In this document: piece after piece, positions 47,789 to 57,892 of the stretch
How positions within the stretch are numbered: the first letter of the stretch is position 1
Layout of the letters: each line of letters opens with the position of its first letter
Assembly (NCBI GenBank): GCA_944320885.1
Contig: CALUJE010000015.1
Coordinates: 1-64,000, forward strand
Source: an uncultured Phocaeicola sp.
GTDB taxonomy: Bacteria > Bacteroidota > Bacteroidia > Bacteroidales > Bacteroidaceae
Reading direction: 5' to 3'
Length of the DNA stretch: 64,000 nt
Notes under the pieces: model-generated
Told to the model about the DNA's origin: nothing
The model's input: only the letters and a program-made list of their open reading frames with translations
The model's database searches: none
Program-made: the position numbers and the translations under genes

Positions 47789-48660
47789 TATCTGCTTACC
47801 GTATCAAAACAAAGATGGGCAGCTTCCGCATCCGGAAGACATTCCAGATGGTAGAAAGACACCACACGCAGTGATTTCTCAACCGAACGATGCACTCCAT
47901 CTGCCATTTCACGGTTCCACTTCATGCACGAACAGGCCGGCATGAGCGAAGCATAGGCCTGCACATTCCGCAATGCGGTTATTTTGTTGAAAGGAGCCTG
48001 CGAAAGACGGACTACGGCACGAAGCGTAGCCTGTTCATTGCGGTAACAGGGAGTCTTTCCGCTCCACGGAGAACCGTATACTACAGCCTTGTCATCAAAA
48101 ACACGTATTACCGGATTATCATCGTTCAGCAGTTCACAATCCTCAACATGCTGCAGCCACAATCTGCTATGCGTGCTCTTTCCCGTTCCGCTCTTTCCCA
48201 GAAACATATAAGCATAATCACCTTTCCGGATAACGGAGGCATGTACCAGCAGCGTATCTGAAGCCGCCGTGGTAAAGGCATACAGCAACATCAACGAATT
48301 GTTCAAGGCAAACTCTGCATTTCCCTGGCTGGGTATGTACAGAATATTCTGCGAATATCCGGATGACGTATGCAGCAGACATTCCGGATTTTTCCGGGTA
48401 TTTGAAAAACCGAAATCGTAGGTATCGCCGTTCCTGTATACCCAGATATAAGGAGCTTCCTCATTCATACACTGCAACAAATCTCCGACATTGCAGTCAG
48501 ACAAGTTATCTGCAAGCTTTACTTCCAATACAAAAAGCGGGGACGAAACACATTCACACAGAAAAGGTTCATATGGTTTCAACGGCATTGTATCCGCCAG
48601 TTCATCAGGCAAGACTACGGCAAAAGAATGTCCCGCTACTGTATAATAGATAGTATTCAT
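47788..48660 (-). CDS. HprK-like kinase (ATP P-loop)
   Basis: 290 residues, with an N-terminal part (1-130) of unknown role followed by a kinase core with Walker A LGKSGTGKSTHSR near 155 and LLNDDNPVIRV. Such HPr-kinase-like proteins occur in lasso-peptide loci as tailoring kinases (for example in paeninodin, by family knowledge). It is the first gene of the operon, with a promoter at 48696-48727. It is distinct from the HPr kinase/phosphorylase of sugar regulation because the C-terminal region and neighbours differ; the actual target is unknown. Confidence 0.7.
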   Translation of the reverse strand: MNTIYYTVAGHSFAVVLPDELADTMPLKPYEPFLCECVSSPLFVLEVKLADNLSDCNVGDLLQCMNEEAPYIWVYRNGDTYDFGFSNTRKNPECLLHTSSGYSQNILYIPSQGNAEFALNNSLMLLYAFTTAASDTLLVHASVIRKGDYAYMFLGKSGTGKSTHSRLWLQHVEDCELLNDDNPVIRVFDDKAVVYGSPWSGKTPCYRNEQATLRAVVRLSQAPFNKITALRNVQAYASLMPACSCMKWNREMADGVHRSVEKSLRVVSFYHLECLPDAEAAHLCFDTVSR

Positions 48661-48695
48661 TCTACAATATAGTTCAATTTAATATTAGTGTATCG

Positions 48696-48727
48696 CAAAG
48701 ATAGCATTTTTATACTCATTTCATCAA
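48696..48727 (-). promoter_or_regulatory. promoter of kinase-peptidase-PqqD-ABC operon
   Basis: Minus strand TATCTTTG (48696-48703) with a TTG about 21 bp upstream. The leader would be about 30 nt, so there is no room for a precursor gene before the kinase. Confidence 0.55.
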
Positions 48728-48846
48728 TTTGGATTAACAAAAAGTCCGTTCTTTCTTCAATATTGTCCATACCTACAAATGATTATTTTTATGCTCTTCA
48801 GCATATAAATATCTAATTTTTATACGAATTTATAAAGAAAAGATTG

Positions 48847-48854
48847 TACCTTTG
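48847..48854 (+). promoter_or_regulatory. -7 box of pflB
   Basis: TACCTTTG matches TAnnTTTG and ends 50 bp before the pflB ATG. No clear -33 TTTG is visible. Confidence 0.5.
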
Positions 48855-48903
48855 CCGGCCCAAAAGGAAAGACATTTTTTAACCCACTAAAAATATATCA
48901 ATT

Positions 48904-51132
48904 ATGGAACCAAACAAAACCTTCATTGACGGGCTTTGGAACAAAGAAATCAACGTAAGTGATTTTGTGAGTAAAAATATCGCACCTTACACGGGAGACG
49001 CTTCGTTCCTGCAAGGACCTACAGAACGTACCCTGCGAATTTGGAAACTCTGCCTGCAAGCACTGGAAGAAGAACGCAACAACAACGGTGTCCGCTCACT
49101 GGACAACACCATCGTTTCAACAATCACTTCGCACAAAGCGGGTTATATCGACAAAGAAAATGAATTAATCGTCGGACTACAGACCGATGAACTCCTGAAA
49201 CGTGCCATCAAACCGTTCGGAGGTATCAACGTAGTAGCCAAGGCTTGTCACGAAAACGGACAGGAAGTAGACGATAAAGTAAAAGATATCTTCACACATT
49301 ACCGCAAGACACACAACGACGGTGTATTCGATGCATATACAGAGGAAATCCGTTCGTTCCGTTCACTGGGATTCCTTACCGGTCTGCCTGATAACTATGC
49401 ACGCGGACGTATCATCGGTGACTACCGACGTCTGGCTCTTTACGGAATAGACCGCCTTATCGAGGCCAAACAGGAAGACAAGCGTAATCTTACCGGTCCG
49501 ATGACCGATGCACGCATCCGCCTGCGCGAGGAAGTTTCCGAACAGATAAAGGCTTTGAAAGAAATAAAGGTTATGGGCGAATACTACGGTCTTGACCTCA
49601 GCCGTCCGGCAACTTCTGCCCAGGAAGCCGTACAATGGGTATACATGGCTTATCTGGCTGCCGTGAAAGAACAGGACGGTGCTGCCATGTCACTGGGTAA
49701 CGTATCTTCATTCCTGGATATTTACATTGAATACGACCTGGCACACGGCAAAATCAACGAAACATTTGCACAGGAGCTGATTGACCAGTTCGTTATCAAA
49801 CTGCGCATGATACGCCATCTGCGTATGCAATCTTACAACGATATCTTTGCCGGCGACCCGACATGGGTTACAGAGGCTATCGGCGGACGCTTCAATGACG
49901 GACGCACCAAGGTTACCAAGACATCGTTCCGCTTCCTGCAAACACTTTACAACCTGGGTCCTTCACCCGAGCCGAACATGACCGTTCTCTGGAGTCCGGA
50001 CCTGCCCGAAGGCTTCAAGAAGTTCTGCGCTCAGGTATCTGTCGACACCAGCTCTATCCAATATGAAAACGATGACCTGATGCGTGAAGTAAGAGGTTGC
50101 GACGACTACGGAATCGCATGCTGCGTATCTTACCAGGCTATCGGAAAACAGATTCAGTTCTTCGGTGCCCGTGCCAATCTGGCCAAAGCGCTTCTGCTGG
50201 CCATCAACGGCGGACGCTGCGAAAATACGGGAACCGTAATGGTAAAGGGAATTCCTGTACTGACCAACGATACCCTCAAGTTTGAAGAGGTAATGGCCAA
50301 CTACAAGAAGGTATTGACCGAAATTGCCCGTGTTTATAATGAAGCTATGAACATCATTCATTACATGCACGACAAGTACTACTACGAAAAAGCTCAGATG
50401 GCGTTTATCGACACAGATCCGCGCATCAATCTGGCATACGGTGTAGCAGGTCTTTCTATTGCCATCGACTCGCTTTCAGCCATCAAATATGCCAAAGTTA
50501 CGGCACGCCGCAACGATATCGGTCTGACCGAAGGCTTCAACATCGAAGGCGAATTCCCATGTTTCGGTAACAACGATGACCGTGTAGACCATCTGGGAGT
50601 TGACCTGGTATACTATTTCAGCGAAGAACTGAAAAAGCTGCCGGTTTACAAGAACGCACATCCTACCCTTTCACTGCTTACCATTACCTCAAACGTAATG
50701 TACGGAAAGAAGACCGGTGCTACCCCCGACGGACGCGCCAAGGGAGTGGCTTTCGCACCAGGTGCGAACCCTATGCACGGACGTGACAAGAACGGTGCCA
50801 TCGCATCACTCAGCTCGGTAGCCAAACTGCGTTACCGCGACTCACAGGACGGTATCAGCAATACATTCTCCATCATTCCGCGTTCACTGGGTCCTACTCC
50901 TGAAGAGCGTGTAGAGAACCTTGTTACCATGATGGACGGATACTTTACCAAAGGTGCACACCATCTGAACGTAAACGTACTGAACCGTGAAATGCTGGAA
51001 GATGCCATGGAACATCCTGAAAAATATCCGCAACTTACCATCCGCGTATCAGGATATGCAGTAAACTTCATTAAGCTGAGCCGCGAACATCAGCTGGAGG
51101 TTATCAGCCGTTCATTCCACGAAAGAATGTAA
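48904..51132 (+). CDS. pflB: pyruvate formate-lyase
   Basis: 742-residue glycyl-radical enzyme converting pyruvate and CoA to acetyl-CoA and formate under anaerobic conditions. The paired active cysteines are in [10 protein letters not shown] near 405; the radical glycine is in RVSGYAVNF near the C-terminus (about 719). Length is close to the E. coli enzyme. The activase gene follows 93 bp downstream, with a hairpin in between. Confidence 0.97.
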   Translation: MEPNKTFIDGLWNKEINVSDFVSKNIAPYTGDASFLQGPTERTLRIWKLCLQALEEERNNNGVRSLDNTIVSTITSHKAGYIDKENELIVGLQTDELLKRAIKPFGGINVVAKACHENGQEVDDKVKDIFTHYRKTHNDGVFDAYTEEIRSFRSLGFLTGLPDNYARGRIIGDYRRLALYGIDRLIEAKQEDKRNLTGPMTDARIRLREEVSEQIKALKEIKVMGEYYGLDLSRPATSAQEAVQWVYMAYLAAVKEQDGAAMSLGNVSSFLDIYIEYDLAHGKINETFAQELIDQFVIKLRMIRHLRMQSYNDIFAGDPTWVTEAIGGRFNDGRTKVTKTSFRFLQTLYNLGPSPEPNMTVLWSPDLPEGFKKFCAQVSVDTSSIQYENDDLMREVRGCDDYGIACCVSYQAIGKQIQFFGARANLAKALLLAINGGRCENTGTVMVKGIPVLTNDTLKFEEVMANYKKVLTEIARVYNEAMNIIHYMHDKYYYEKAQMAFIDTDPRINLAYGVAGLSIAIDSLSAIKYAKVTARRNDIGLTEGFNIEGEFPCFGNNDDRVDHLGVDLVYYFSEELKKLPVYKNAHPTLSLLTITSNVMYGKKTGATPDGRAKGVAFAPGANPMHGRDKNGAIASLSSVAKLRYRDSQDGISNTFSIIPRSLGPTPEERVENLVTMMDGYFTKGAHHLNVNVLNREMLEDAMEHPEKYPQLTIRVSGYAVNFIKLSREHQLEVISRSFHERM

Positions 51133-51150
51133 TAAAACTCCATAAAAAAG

Positions 51151-51194
51151 AACCGGAACAGTCCTGCATACAGATGAAAGGACTGCTCCGGTTT
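51151..51194 (+). terminator. hairpin between pflB and pflA
   Basis: Imperfect stem AACCGGA.CAGTCCT (51151-51165) with AGGACTG.TCCGGTT (to 51194, one mismatch) and a moderate T-rich tail. It may reduce transcription into pflA. Confidence 0.6.
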
Positions 51195-51225
51195 ATTCTA
51201 ACCTACCAAAACCCACCGTATTTAT

Positions 51226-51966
51226 ATGGAAGACAATCAGCTTATCAAAGTTCACTCATATGAAAGCATGGGCACGTTCGACGGACCCGGTCTGCGCTTA
51301 GTAGTCTTTCTTCAGGGATGCCCGTTCCGCTGCCTGTATTGCGCCAACCCCGACACCATTGAGACACAGGGAGGAAAACCCACTCCTGTCCATGAAATCG
51401 TCCAGATGGCCGAAAGTCAGAAACCTTTCTTCGGAAAGCGGGGCGGAATCACTTTCTCAGGTGGAGAACCTACCATGCAGGCTCAAGCTCTTCTTCCGTT
51501 ATTTGACGAGCTTAAATCGCACAACATACATATCTGCCTTGACAGCAACGGAGGCATATGGAACAACCATGTGGAGCAGTTGCTCGAAAAGACCGATCTG
51601 GTGCTTCTCGACGTAAAGCAAATCAATGCTGAACGACACAAGACACTGACCGGACGAAGCAATGAACAGACTCTGCTGACGGCCGAATGGCTGGAAACAC
51701 ACAAGCGACCTTTCTGGCTCCGCTATGTACTGGTACCGGGATACAGCGACGACGAGAAAGACATACGCCAGTTGGGTGAACACTTCAAACAATACACCAT
51801 GATAGAAAGGGTCGAAATCCTGCCCTATCACCGGCTGGGAGTACACAAATATGAGGCGATGGGCCTGGATTATCAGTTGAAAGAGGTAAAGGAAAACACT
51901 CAAGAACAACTCGTGCGGGCCGAAAACCTTTTCAAGGAGTATTTCCCAACCGTAGTAGTGAACTGA
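51226..51966 (+). CDS. pflA: pyruvate formate-lyase activating enzyme
   Basis: 246-residue radical SAM protein. The CxxxCxxC cluster motif is in LQGCPFRCLYCANP. GTFDGPGLRLVVF at the N-terminus and TFSGGEPTMQ (SAM-binding GGE) are typical. It installs the glycyl radical on PflB using S-adenosylmethionine. Downstream is a terminator at 52028-52074. Confidence 0.97.
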   Translation: MEDNQLIKVHSYESMGTFDGPGLRLVVFLQGCPFRCLYCANPDTIETQGGKPTPVHEIVQMAESQKPFFGKRGGITFSGGEPTMQAQALLPLFDELKSHNIHICLDSNGGIWNNHVEQLLEKTDLVLLDVKQINAERHKTLTGRSNEQTLLTAEWLETHKRPFWLRYVLVPGYSDDEKDIRQLGEHFKQYTMIERVEILPYHRLGVHKYEAMGLDYQLKEVKENTQEQLVRAENLFKEYFPTVVVN

Positions 51967-52027
51967 CATTCTTCTACAGATACCGACACATAGCATAAAA
52001 TTTAAGATATAAACATTTTTCATCAGA

Positions 52028-52074
52028 GCGGAAAACACTGTTTCAGACTCATTGGGCCGAAACAGTCTTTCCGC
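52028..52074 (+). terminator. terminator after pflA
   Basis: GCGGAAA..ACTGTTTC with GAAACAGT.TTTCCGC (52028-52074, small internal bulges), followed by TTTGTTTTTA. Confidence 0.85.
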
Positions 52075-52152
52075 TTTGTTTTTATGTCCATATTCTACCG
52101 TCTCATTCACTCTGTATATCAACAACTTACTCTTACCCGTAAAATAGCTTGT

Positions 52153-52229
52153 TGAGCCTTGACACTCAGCCTGCTGAGCCTTGGTCGCCAATACGCTGGG
52201 CCTTTGCCGCCAGCATGCTGAGCCTTAAG
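52153..52229. repeat. 22-bp tandem array, 3.5 copies (family of 8219-8306)
   Basis: Units start at 52153, 52175, 52197 and a partial at 52219: TGAGCCTTGACACTCAGCCTGC and close variants. Same unit, same 22-bp period and same orientation as the array by alaS. It lies in the 671-bp gap between pflA and the CNNM gene; the rest of that gap holds a terminator, a -7 box at 52418 and no supported gene. Confidence 0.85.
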
Positions 52230-52417
52230 GGAGAATTCATAGTCAACGGGTAATGCACATCCGGCTATAGGACAGTTCCTTCATTTATAAATAAATATTA
52301 CCACAATCTTTTGCAGTCGGTCAATCCGGACATATTGGATAAGACGAGACTGAAGCCCACAAATGCTAAAAAAAGCAAAAAAGACAATGCGTCATAAAAA
52401 ATAACAACACGATTATC

Positions 52418-52425
52418 TATCTTTG
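52418..52425 (+). promoter_or_regulatory. -7 box upstream of CNNM/CBS gene
   Basis: TATCTTTG fits TAnnTTTG; it lies 213 bp before the start, so the leader would be long. No -33 is obvious. Confidence 0.4.
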
Positions 52426-52637
52426 TGTGAAATAAACAAAAAAGGGATAATTCCCTACAAAACAAATGTATTTAACTGCAATATACTATCCGTCAAAATC
52501 ACATCTGATATCAGGCAATACGGTGATGAACCGTTCTGTTTTGTGCATTTACCTCCTTTAGTAAAAAAAGATTCTTCATCTTTATCAAAACAGGATATAC
52601 TGCCTGTTGCTTATATGTTTAACGAATACCTTATTAT

Positions 52638-53711
52638 ATGGGACTATTATTCCTTTATTTAGCTTTAGCACTTTCCATATCATTTTTATGCTCCGTAATG
52701 GAAGCTGTTTTACTTTCAACCCCCATGTCTTTCATCACCATGAAAGAGCAGGCCGGCATAAAATCGGCCACATTACTGAAGAAACAAAAACAAGACATTG
52801 ACAAGCCCATTGCGGCCATACTTTCTCTTAACACCATAGCCCACACGGTAGGTGCAGCCGGTGTGGGAGCCGAAGCCGTAAGAATTTTCGGAGAAGCCTA
52901 CTTCGGCCTTATCTCAGCCATACTTACCATTCTGATACTGGTACTCTCTGAAATCATACCAAAAAGCATCGGTGCAAACTACTGGCGTTCGCTGGCCACA
53001 ACTTCAGCTTCCATCATCCGCGTAATGATGTTCATATCCTATCCGCTGGTATTGCTGTCAGAACTGATAACCCGTGTGGTCTCTCCATCCAAACACGCAC
53101 TGTCGGTAAGCCGTGAAGAGGTATCGGCAATGGTATCTATCGGAACGGAAGAAGGAGTATTCCAGAACAAGGAAAACAAGATGATACAGAATCTTATCAA
53201 GCTGGACGATGTAACGGCTCGGGATGTAATGACTCCAAGAGTGGTTGTGGCTTCTGCTCCCGAAAACCTCACCATGAAAGACTTTTATGCTCAAAAGCAA
53301 TATTGCAACTATTCACGTATCCCGGTATACAACAACGACAGAGACAATATCACGGGATATGTGCTGAGGCAGACTATCCTGGAGAAACTGGCCGAAGACA
53401 AGTTCGACATGCAACTGAAGGAAATCATACGCCCTATTCTGGCTTTTCCCGAGACTAGCGAAGTTTCTGTATTATGGGAAAAAATGCTGGAACAGAAAGA
53501 ACATATATCCGTAATCATTGACGAATACGGAAGCCTGCAAGGTATCGTCACGATGGAAGATATCATTGAGACCGCACTGGGATTTGAAATTGTAGACGAA
53601 CGTGATACCGTAACCGATATGCAGACACTGGCCCGGGAAAGGTGGAAAAAAAGACAGGAAGAAACGCTGAGAAAATTCAAACAACAGGAAGAACTGAACT
53701 CAAAAGCATAA
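52638..53711 (+). CDS. CNNM/CorC-type transporter with CBS pair
   Basis: 357 residues: a CNNM (DUF21) membrane domain (about 1-165, four segments; SEIIPKSIGANYW is typical) then a tandem CBS pair (about 190-315; RDVMTPRVVV, the DEYGSLQGIVTMEDIIE signature). The Mg/Co-efflux and hemolysin-like families share this layout; ions carried are not read from sequence. A CorC/HlyC C-terminal domain is not obvious, and the protein ends in a charged coiled tail. Confidence 0.88.
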   Translation: MGLLFLYLALALSISFLCSVMEAVLLSTPMSFITMKEQAGIKSATLLKKQKQDIDKPIAAILSLNTIAHTVGAAGVGAEAVRIFGEAYFGLISAILTILILVLSEIIPKSIGANYWRSLATTSASIIRVMMFISYPLVLLSELITRVVSPSKHALSVSREEVSAMVSIGTEEGVFQNKENKMIQNLIKLDDVTARDVMTPRVVVASAPENLTMKDFYAQKQYCNYSRIPVYNNDRDNITGYVLRQTILEKLAEDKFDMQLKEIIRPILAFPETSEVSVLWEKMLEQKEHISVIIDEYGSLQGIVTMEDIIETALGFEIVDERDTVTDMQTLARERWKKRQEETLRKFKQQEELNSKA

Positions 53712-53723
53712 TAAAAAACAAGT

Positions 53724-53766
53724 TGTCAGTCGGTTTGTACACGTTTGTAACAGACCGACTGACAAT
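53724..53766. terminator. bidirectional terminator
   Basis: A 12-bp perfect stem TTGTCAGTCGGT/ACCGACTGACAA (53724-53735, 53755-53766) lies between convergent genes. Confidence 0.8.
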
Positions 53767-53772
53767 GTTAAA

Positions 53773-54345
53773 CTATACGTTGATATCACGGATAAAGCGT
53801 GCCGGCACACCTCCTACGATGGTATTGGCTGCTACATCTTTTGTTACTACGGAACCGGCAGCTATAATGGCCCCATCGCCAATAGTGACTCCCTGCAGAA
53901 TGGTTGAGTTGGAACCTATCCATACATTCTTTCCCAATACAATAGGAGCCGGATGCATAGAAGCCCTGTTTTCCGGATTCAAATCATGATTCAAAGTGGC
54001 AAATACCACATTATGCCCTATCAGGCAACCATCGCCCAATTCAATACCACCCTGATCCTGAAAATGACAACAGGCATTGATGAATACATCCTTACCTACC
54101 TGTATATTCTTTCCGAAATCTGTGTAGAAAGGAGGAAAAACACGGAACGACGAATCTACAGGCTTTCCGAACAAACGTGACAGCAAGGCTCTCACCTCAT
54201 CCTGTGTATGATATGTATTGTTCAACTCAAAGGTTATACGGCGCGCCTCATCACTCATTCTGTTCATGAGTTCATAAATTTCAGGTGTATTCAAAGATTT
54301 ACGTTCTTTTACATGCTCTAAAAAATCAGTAAGATTCATATTCAT
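53773..54345 (-). CDS. hexapeptide-repeat acetyltransferase (maltose/galactoside type)
   Basis: 190 residues, left-handed beta-helix family of sugar O-acetyltransferases. The helical N-terminus (1-60) is followed by hexapeptide turns ([58 protein letters not shown]). The catalytic-type His is in LNHD. Acceptor sugar unknown. It is monocistronic, converging on the CNNM gene. Confidence 0.88.
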   Translation of the reverse strand: MNMNLTDFLEHVKERKSLNTPEIYELMNRMSDEARRITFELNNTYHTQDEVRALLSRLFGKPVDSSFRVFPPFYTDFGKNIQVGKDVFINACCHFQDQGGIELGDGCLIGHNVVFATLNHDLNPENRASMHPAPIVLGKNVWIGSNSTILQGVTIGDGAIIAAGSVVTKDVAANTIVGGVPARFIRDINV

Positions 54346-54504
54346 ATATCATTAAATAAACATACTCATGCAAGGAAGTACAAAGTTCTTCAAAATAACA
54401 GAATAATCCATTACACAAATTACATTTTATGTTACCCGCTTTACTGATTTTGGGAAATACCTTCTCATAATCTTCACCGGCTTTTGCCATGGTCTTTTCA
54501 TTTC

Positions 54505-56934
54505 CTAAAATCTAAAGCTGATTCCTGCATACGGCAGGCAGTTGTGCTCCAGATGAATGGAATAGTAATTCAGAATCTCCTCCTCCGAAGGATTTCCCCA
54601 GATATTATAGAATCCGAATTTAAAAGACAACAGGTATTTGCCAAAGTCTCTCCGATAAGTATAGCCGGCATCTATACGGTAATTCAATGCTTCACGCCCT
54701 GTTCGGAACTTGTCAGCAACCGGCGCCTCAAAATCATCATAATCATTGCTCACTTTACCAGAATGCAATATACCTCCTACTGAAACAACCGAACGGGAGG
54801 TCAGCTTATACGACAAAGCTGCATTCAACTGATGGGGAACGTCATACAATGAAGGTATCTTTTTTCTGTCTTTCACGTCTTTAAACCATTCAAGACTCCG
54901 GGCATAAGTGTAAGAGAACTGCATCATCAGTTTTGGCCAGTCATAATAGAAATAGAATTTCACCCCATGGCTCTCACCGTCGCCAACCATTACATAATTC
55001 TGCAACAGACCATCGTCAATAAAAGCATCCGGACGCAAAGCCATCAGATTACGCCTTATCTTATAATAGACAGAAAGCTCCAGCAAGCCGTTCCGTATGA
55101 AACGCTTCCACCCAATCTCATAATGCTCTGACGAACGGGGCTTGTATCCTTCTATACTGGGCATTCTGAAGTCGGTTGGCAAAGATATGTTCTCTAAACG
55201 CAGATAATGATAGAACTGCTCCATCTTTGAGAAATTAAGATACAGCAAGTCTGTTTCAGAAGGCGAATAACGTAATGACAGACGCGGCTGTATACTGTAA
55301 TACGACTTATGATTGTGAGGCTTATAGGCAACGAAATGCGCTCCGACCTGCACGAATAAATTATGAGCCAGACGGACATGATTATCAAAAAATACCGAAT
55401 ACTGTGCAATGGGTTCCTCACGTGTATTATCTCCTTCCGAATAAGTAGTCCAGTCATAAGTCTCATACGAATACTTCAGTCCCCACCGGGCTTTATACAT
55501 ATTAGCCGGACTATAACTGAACTCCGTAACCCCATTGAAAGAATGGATTCCGCTGGACGCGTATCCCTCCTGGTCAAGCCCCAGCATATCGGCACGGGCC
55601 CTGTTGTAATATGAAGTATATGACAGCGAAGTGGTATTTCCTACTTTTCCGATAAGCGTATTGTAACGAAGCTGATAAAGCTGGTTTTCCCAACGCAACA
55701 CGGAGATGTCATCATTCGCATTGTAAAATGGCATATGATAATCGTCACGTGCTCCATAAGCCAGAGCCTCCAGAGAACTTGCCGGAGATATCGCATAAGA
55801 GAGTTTCGCATTGTAATCATAGGTAGAATGATTCATACGCTCTTCGTCAGAAAGCAGATTGTCAAAAAAGTCGAGCCAGCTTCTTCGCATACCTACCGCA
55901 TAAGAAAGCTTGTCCTTAACAATAGGACCTTCAAGCATTACCGAAGCAGCCGGCATATCAAGGGTCAATGTACGTGTATGTTCCTGCTTGTTACCTTCCT
56001 TCAGCTTTACATCGGTTACGGATGACAAACGGCCTTCAAACTGTGCCGGGAAGAAACCTTTATGAAAGAATATTCCTTTTATGGCATCACCGTTAAACAT
56101 CGGAAAAAGAGAATTGATATGTCCGGAATGAAACAGAGGCACTCCGTCGAGCAATATCTGGTTTTCATCATACCCGCCTCCATCTACCTGAAAATCCGTT
56201 CCGGTAGGAATTCCTGCCACTCCCGGCAATATCCATATTTGAGAAAACAAATCATTACTGTTGAAAGACAACTGATTGGAAGGCGACAATTCTCCCAATT
56301 CTTCCATGCGTCTGTGGGTATTTACCGTAACCTCATCGATTTCAAACGAGAGAGGTTCCAGACTCAGGTTCAAGAACGAATCCTTACTTACGGAGATTTT
56401 CCGGGTCAAGGGATTATAACCCATGTAAGAAACCTTCAGCACATAAGTACCCTCCTTAACATGTGTGGTAAACAATCCGTTCTCATCCGACGAAACATAG
56501 CTACGCCCCTCTTCTCCCTCAAGAAGAATCATCGCACCATACAGTTTTTCTCCACTGCCGGCTTCAGTTATCTTTCCGGAAATCATATGCGTTACCGGAG
56601 TGATGACCTGAATAACCAGTTTACGTTCCGGCATCATAACCAGTCTTACATTATAAGGCCTCAGCACCTCACGCAAAAGTTCTCCTATCGTCATACTCCC
56701 AGAACGGTCTATCCTGCAAACACGCGCCAAATCTATTTGAGATGCATTATACGAAAGAAAAATATTCTTCTCGGCCGCTATTTTATTGAACCATTGCAAC
56801 ACACTGGCGGAAGAAGCATCCACCCGGATACTTTCTTCCGCCAATGTGTTTGTCTCGTCCCTGTCCTGCCCCAACAAGGTGACAGAAAACATGCAAAAAA
56901 CGGCAAGTAACAGAACAAACAGATTCTTATTCAT
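54505..56934 (-). CDS. STN-type TonB-dependent receptor
   Basis: 809 residues: signal peptide, an STN (secretin/TonB short N-terminal) domain (about 35-105, DLARVCRIDRSGSMTIGELL), a carboxypeptidase-like beta domain (about 115-200), a plug (about 215-320, DFQVDGGGYDENQILLDG) and a beta barrel ending YAGISFRF. The STN domain signals occupancy to the FecR protein encoded upstream (8-bp overlap). Ligand unknown; no SusD partner. Confidence 0.92.
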   Translation of the reverse strand: MNKNLFVLLLAVFCMFSVTLLGQDRDETNTLAEESIRVDASSASVLQWFNKIAAEKNIFLSYNASQIDLARVCRIDRSGSMTIGELLREVLRPYNVRLVMMPERKLVIQVITPVTHMISGKITEAGSGEKLYGAMILLEGEEGRSYVSSDENGLFTTHVKEGTYVLKVSYMGYNPLTRKISVSKDSFLNLSLEPLSFEIDEVTVNTHRRMEELGELSPSNQLSFNSNDLFSQIWILPGVAGIPTGTDFQVDGGGYDENQILLDGVPLFHSGHINSLFPMFNGDAIKGIFFHKGFFPAQFEGRLSSVTDVKLKEGNKQEHTRTLTLDMPAASVMLEGPIVKDKLSYAVGMRRSWLDFFDNLLSDEERMNHSTYDYNAKLSYAISPASSLEALAYGARDDYHMPFYNANDDISVLRWENQLYQLRYNTLIGKVGNTTSLSYTSYYNRARADMLGLDQEGYASSGIHSFNGVTEFSYSPANMYKARWGLKYSYETYDWTTYSEGDNTREEPIAQYSVFFDNHVRLAHNLFVQVGAHFVAYKPHNHKSYYSIQPRLSLRYSPSETDLLYLNFSKMEQFYHYLRLENISLPTDFRMPSIEGYKPRSSEHYEIGWKRFIRNGLLELSVYYKIRRNLMALRPDAFIDDGLLQNYVMVGDGESHGVKFYFYYDWPKLMMQFSYTYARSLEWFKDVKDRKKIPSLYDVPHQLNAALSYKLTSRSVVSVGGILHSGKVSNDYDDFEAPVADKFRTGREALNYRIDAGYTYRRDFGKYLLSFKFGFYNIWGNPSEEEILNYYSIHLEHNCLPYAGISFRF

Positions 56935-57889
56935 AAAGTCTATAATGCTTTCCTACAATTACAGTATCACATTTACAACCACAGAGCAATGACAGTTCTG
57001 CTGCAAGACCATCAATATCAAGCATATCAATCCGTGTGGTAACCTTGTTCTTTCCAAGTCCATCCGACAGCTCTATGCGTACACCGGTTTGCTGATATAC
57101 TTCATCTGTTATGTCTGTTACCGGAACATTGTCAAACTGTACCCAATGCCGGTAAGTGTCAAACAGCCGCTGCGGATTCTTTATTTCACCTTTATATACT
57201 TTTCCCTGCATGAGTTCTGCCTTTTCATTAGCCACCAGCATAGTTTCTTCTCCCAAAGCCGTTACCCTGACCTTTCCCGTGGCAACAAAAACACCTGGAG
57301 TAGCATTGGACGACGCGACATCTACAAGAAACGAGGTACCCAGAACTTCGACTGTAAGACAGTGTGTCGTTACCTGAAAACGTGTTCCGTTCTTCTTGAC
57401 AGAAAAGAAAGCCCGTCCCTGCATTTCCACCTTTCTGCATTTGTCTGATGCATCTGCAATAAAAGTCAGACTTGCCTTCGGTGACAACGTAACCTCCGAA
57501 CTGTCCGGCAAGACAATAAGTTGTTCGGTATCACCAGCATTCACATATCTCTGGGCATCGACCTCCGGTTCATAGAAATAATAAAAGCCTAAAGAAAACA
57601 GCAATATCAGCGAAGCGGCAACAGAACCGATATATAACATGCGGCGTCTGAAAGAGGTTCTCTCTGCATGCTCGGCCAATTGAGATTCAACCTTATCCCA
57701 AGCCCGCACTGCATCAAAGTGAATATCTGCCGGAGTATCACTCATACCTTGTATCAGTTTGCTCAGACTCTGAAACTCTTTTGAATTCTCTTTTATCCAA
57801 GTCTCCAGTTCGAGTTTCTGGTCATCACTCAGCTGTTCGTTGGCAAAATGCCGTGCCAACAGTTCATCTATATCATACTTATTCTTCAT
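56927..57889 (-). CDS. FecR-family anti-sigma factor
   Basis: 320 residues: a cytoplasmic N-terminal segment (DELLARHFANEQLSDDQ), one membrane helix (about 86-106), a FecR beta domain (LPDSSEVTLSPKASLTF, MQGRAFFSV) and a C-terminal STN-like DUF4974-type domain. It transmits receptor occupancy to the ECF sigma factor. It lies 3 bp after the sigma gene and overlaps the receptor gene. Confidence 0.93.
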   Translation of the reverse strand: MKNKYDIDELLARHFANEQLSDDQKLELETWIKENSKEFQSLSKLIQGMSDTPADIHFDAVRAWDKVESQLAEHAERTSFRRRMLYIGSVAASLILLFSLGFYYFYEPEVDAQRYVNAGDTEQLIVLPDSSEVTLSPKASLTFIADASDKCRKVEMQGRAFFSVKKNGTRFQVTTHCLTVEVLGTSFLVDVASSNATPGVFVATGKVRVTALGEETMLVANEKAELMQGKVYKGEIKNPQRLFDTYRHWVQFDNVPVTDITDEVYQQTGVRIELSDGLGKNKVTTRIDMLDIDGLAAELSLLCGCKCDTVIVGKHYRLYE

Positions 57890-57892
57890 ATT

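Noticed and set aside
52423..52662. 79-codon ORF upstream of the CNNM gene
   Set aside because: It overlaps the start of that gene, has no signal or domain, and the -7 box at 52418-52425 would place its first codon at or before the transcription start.
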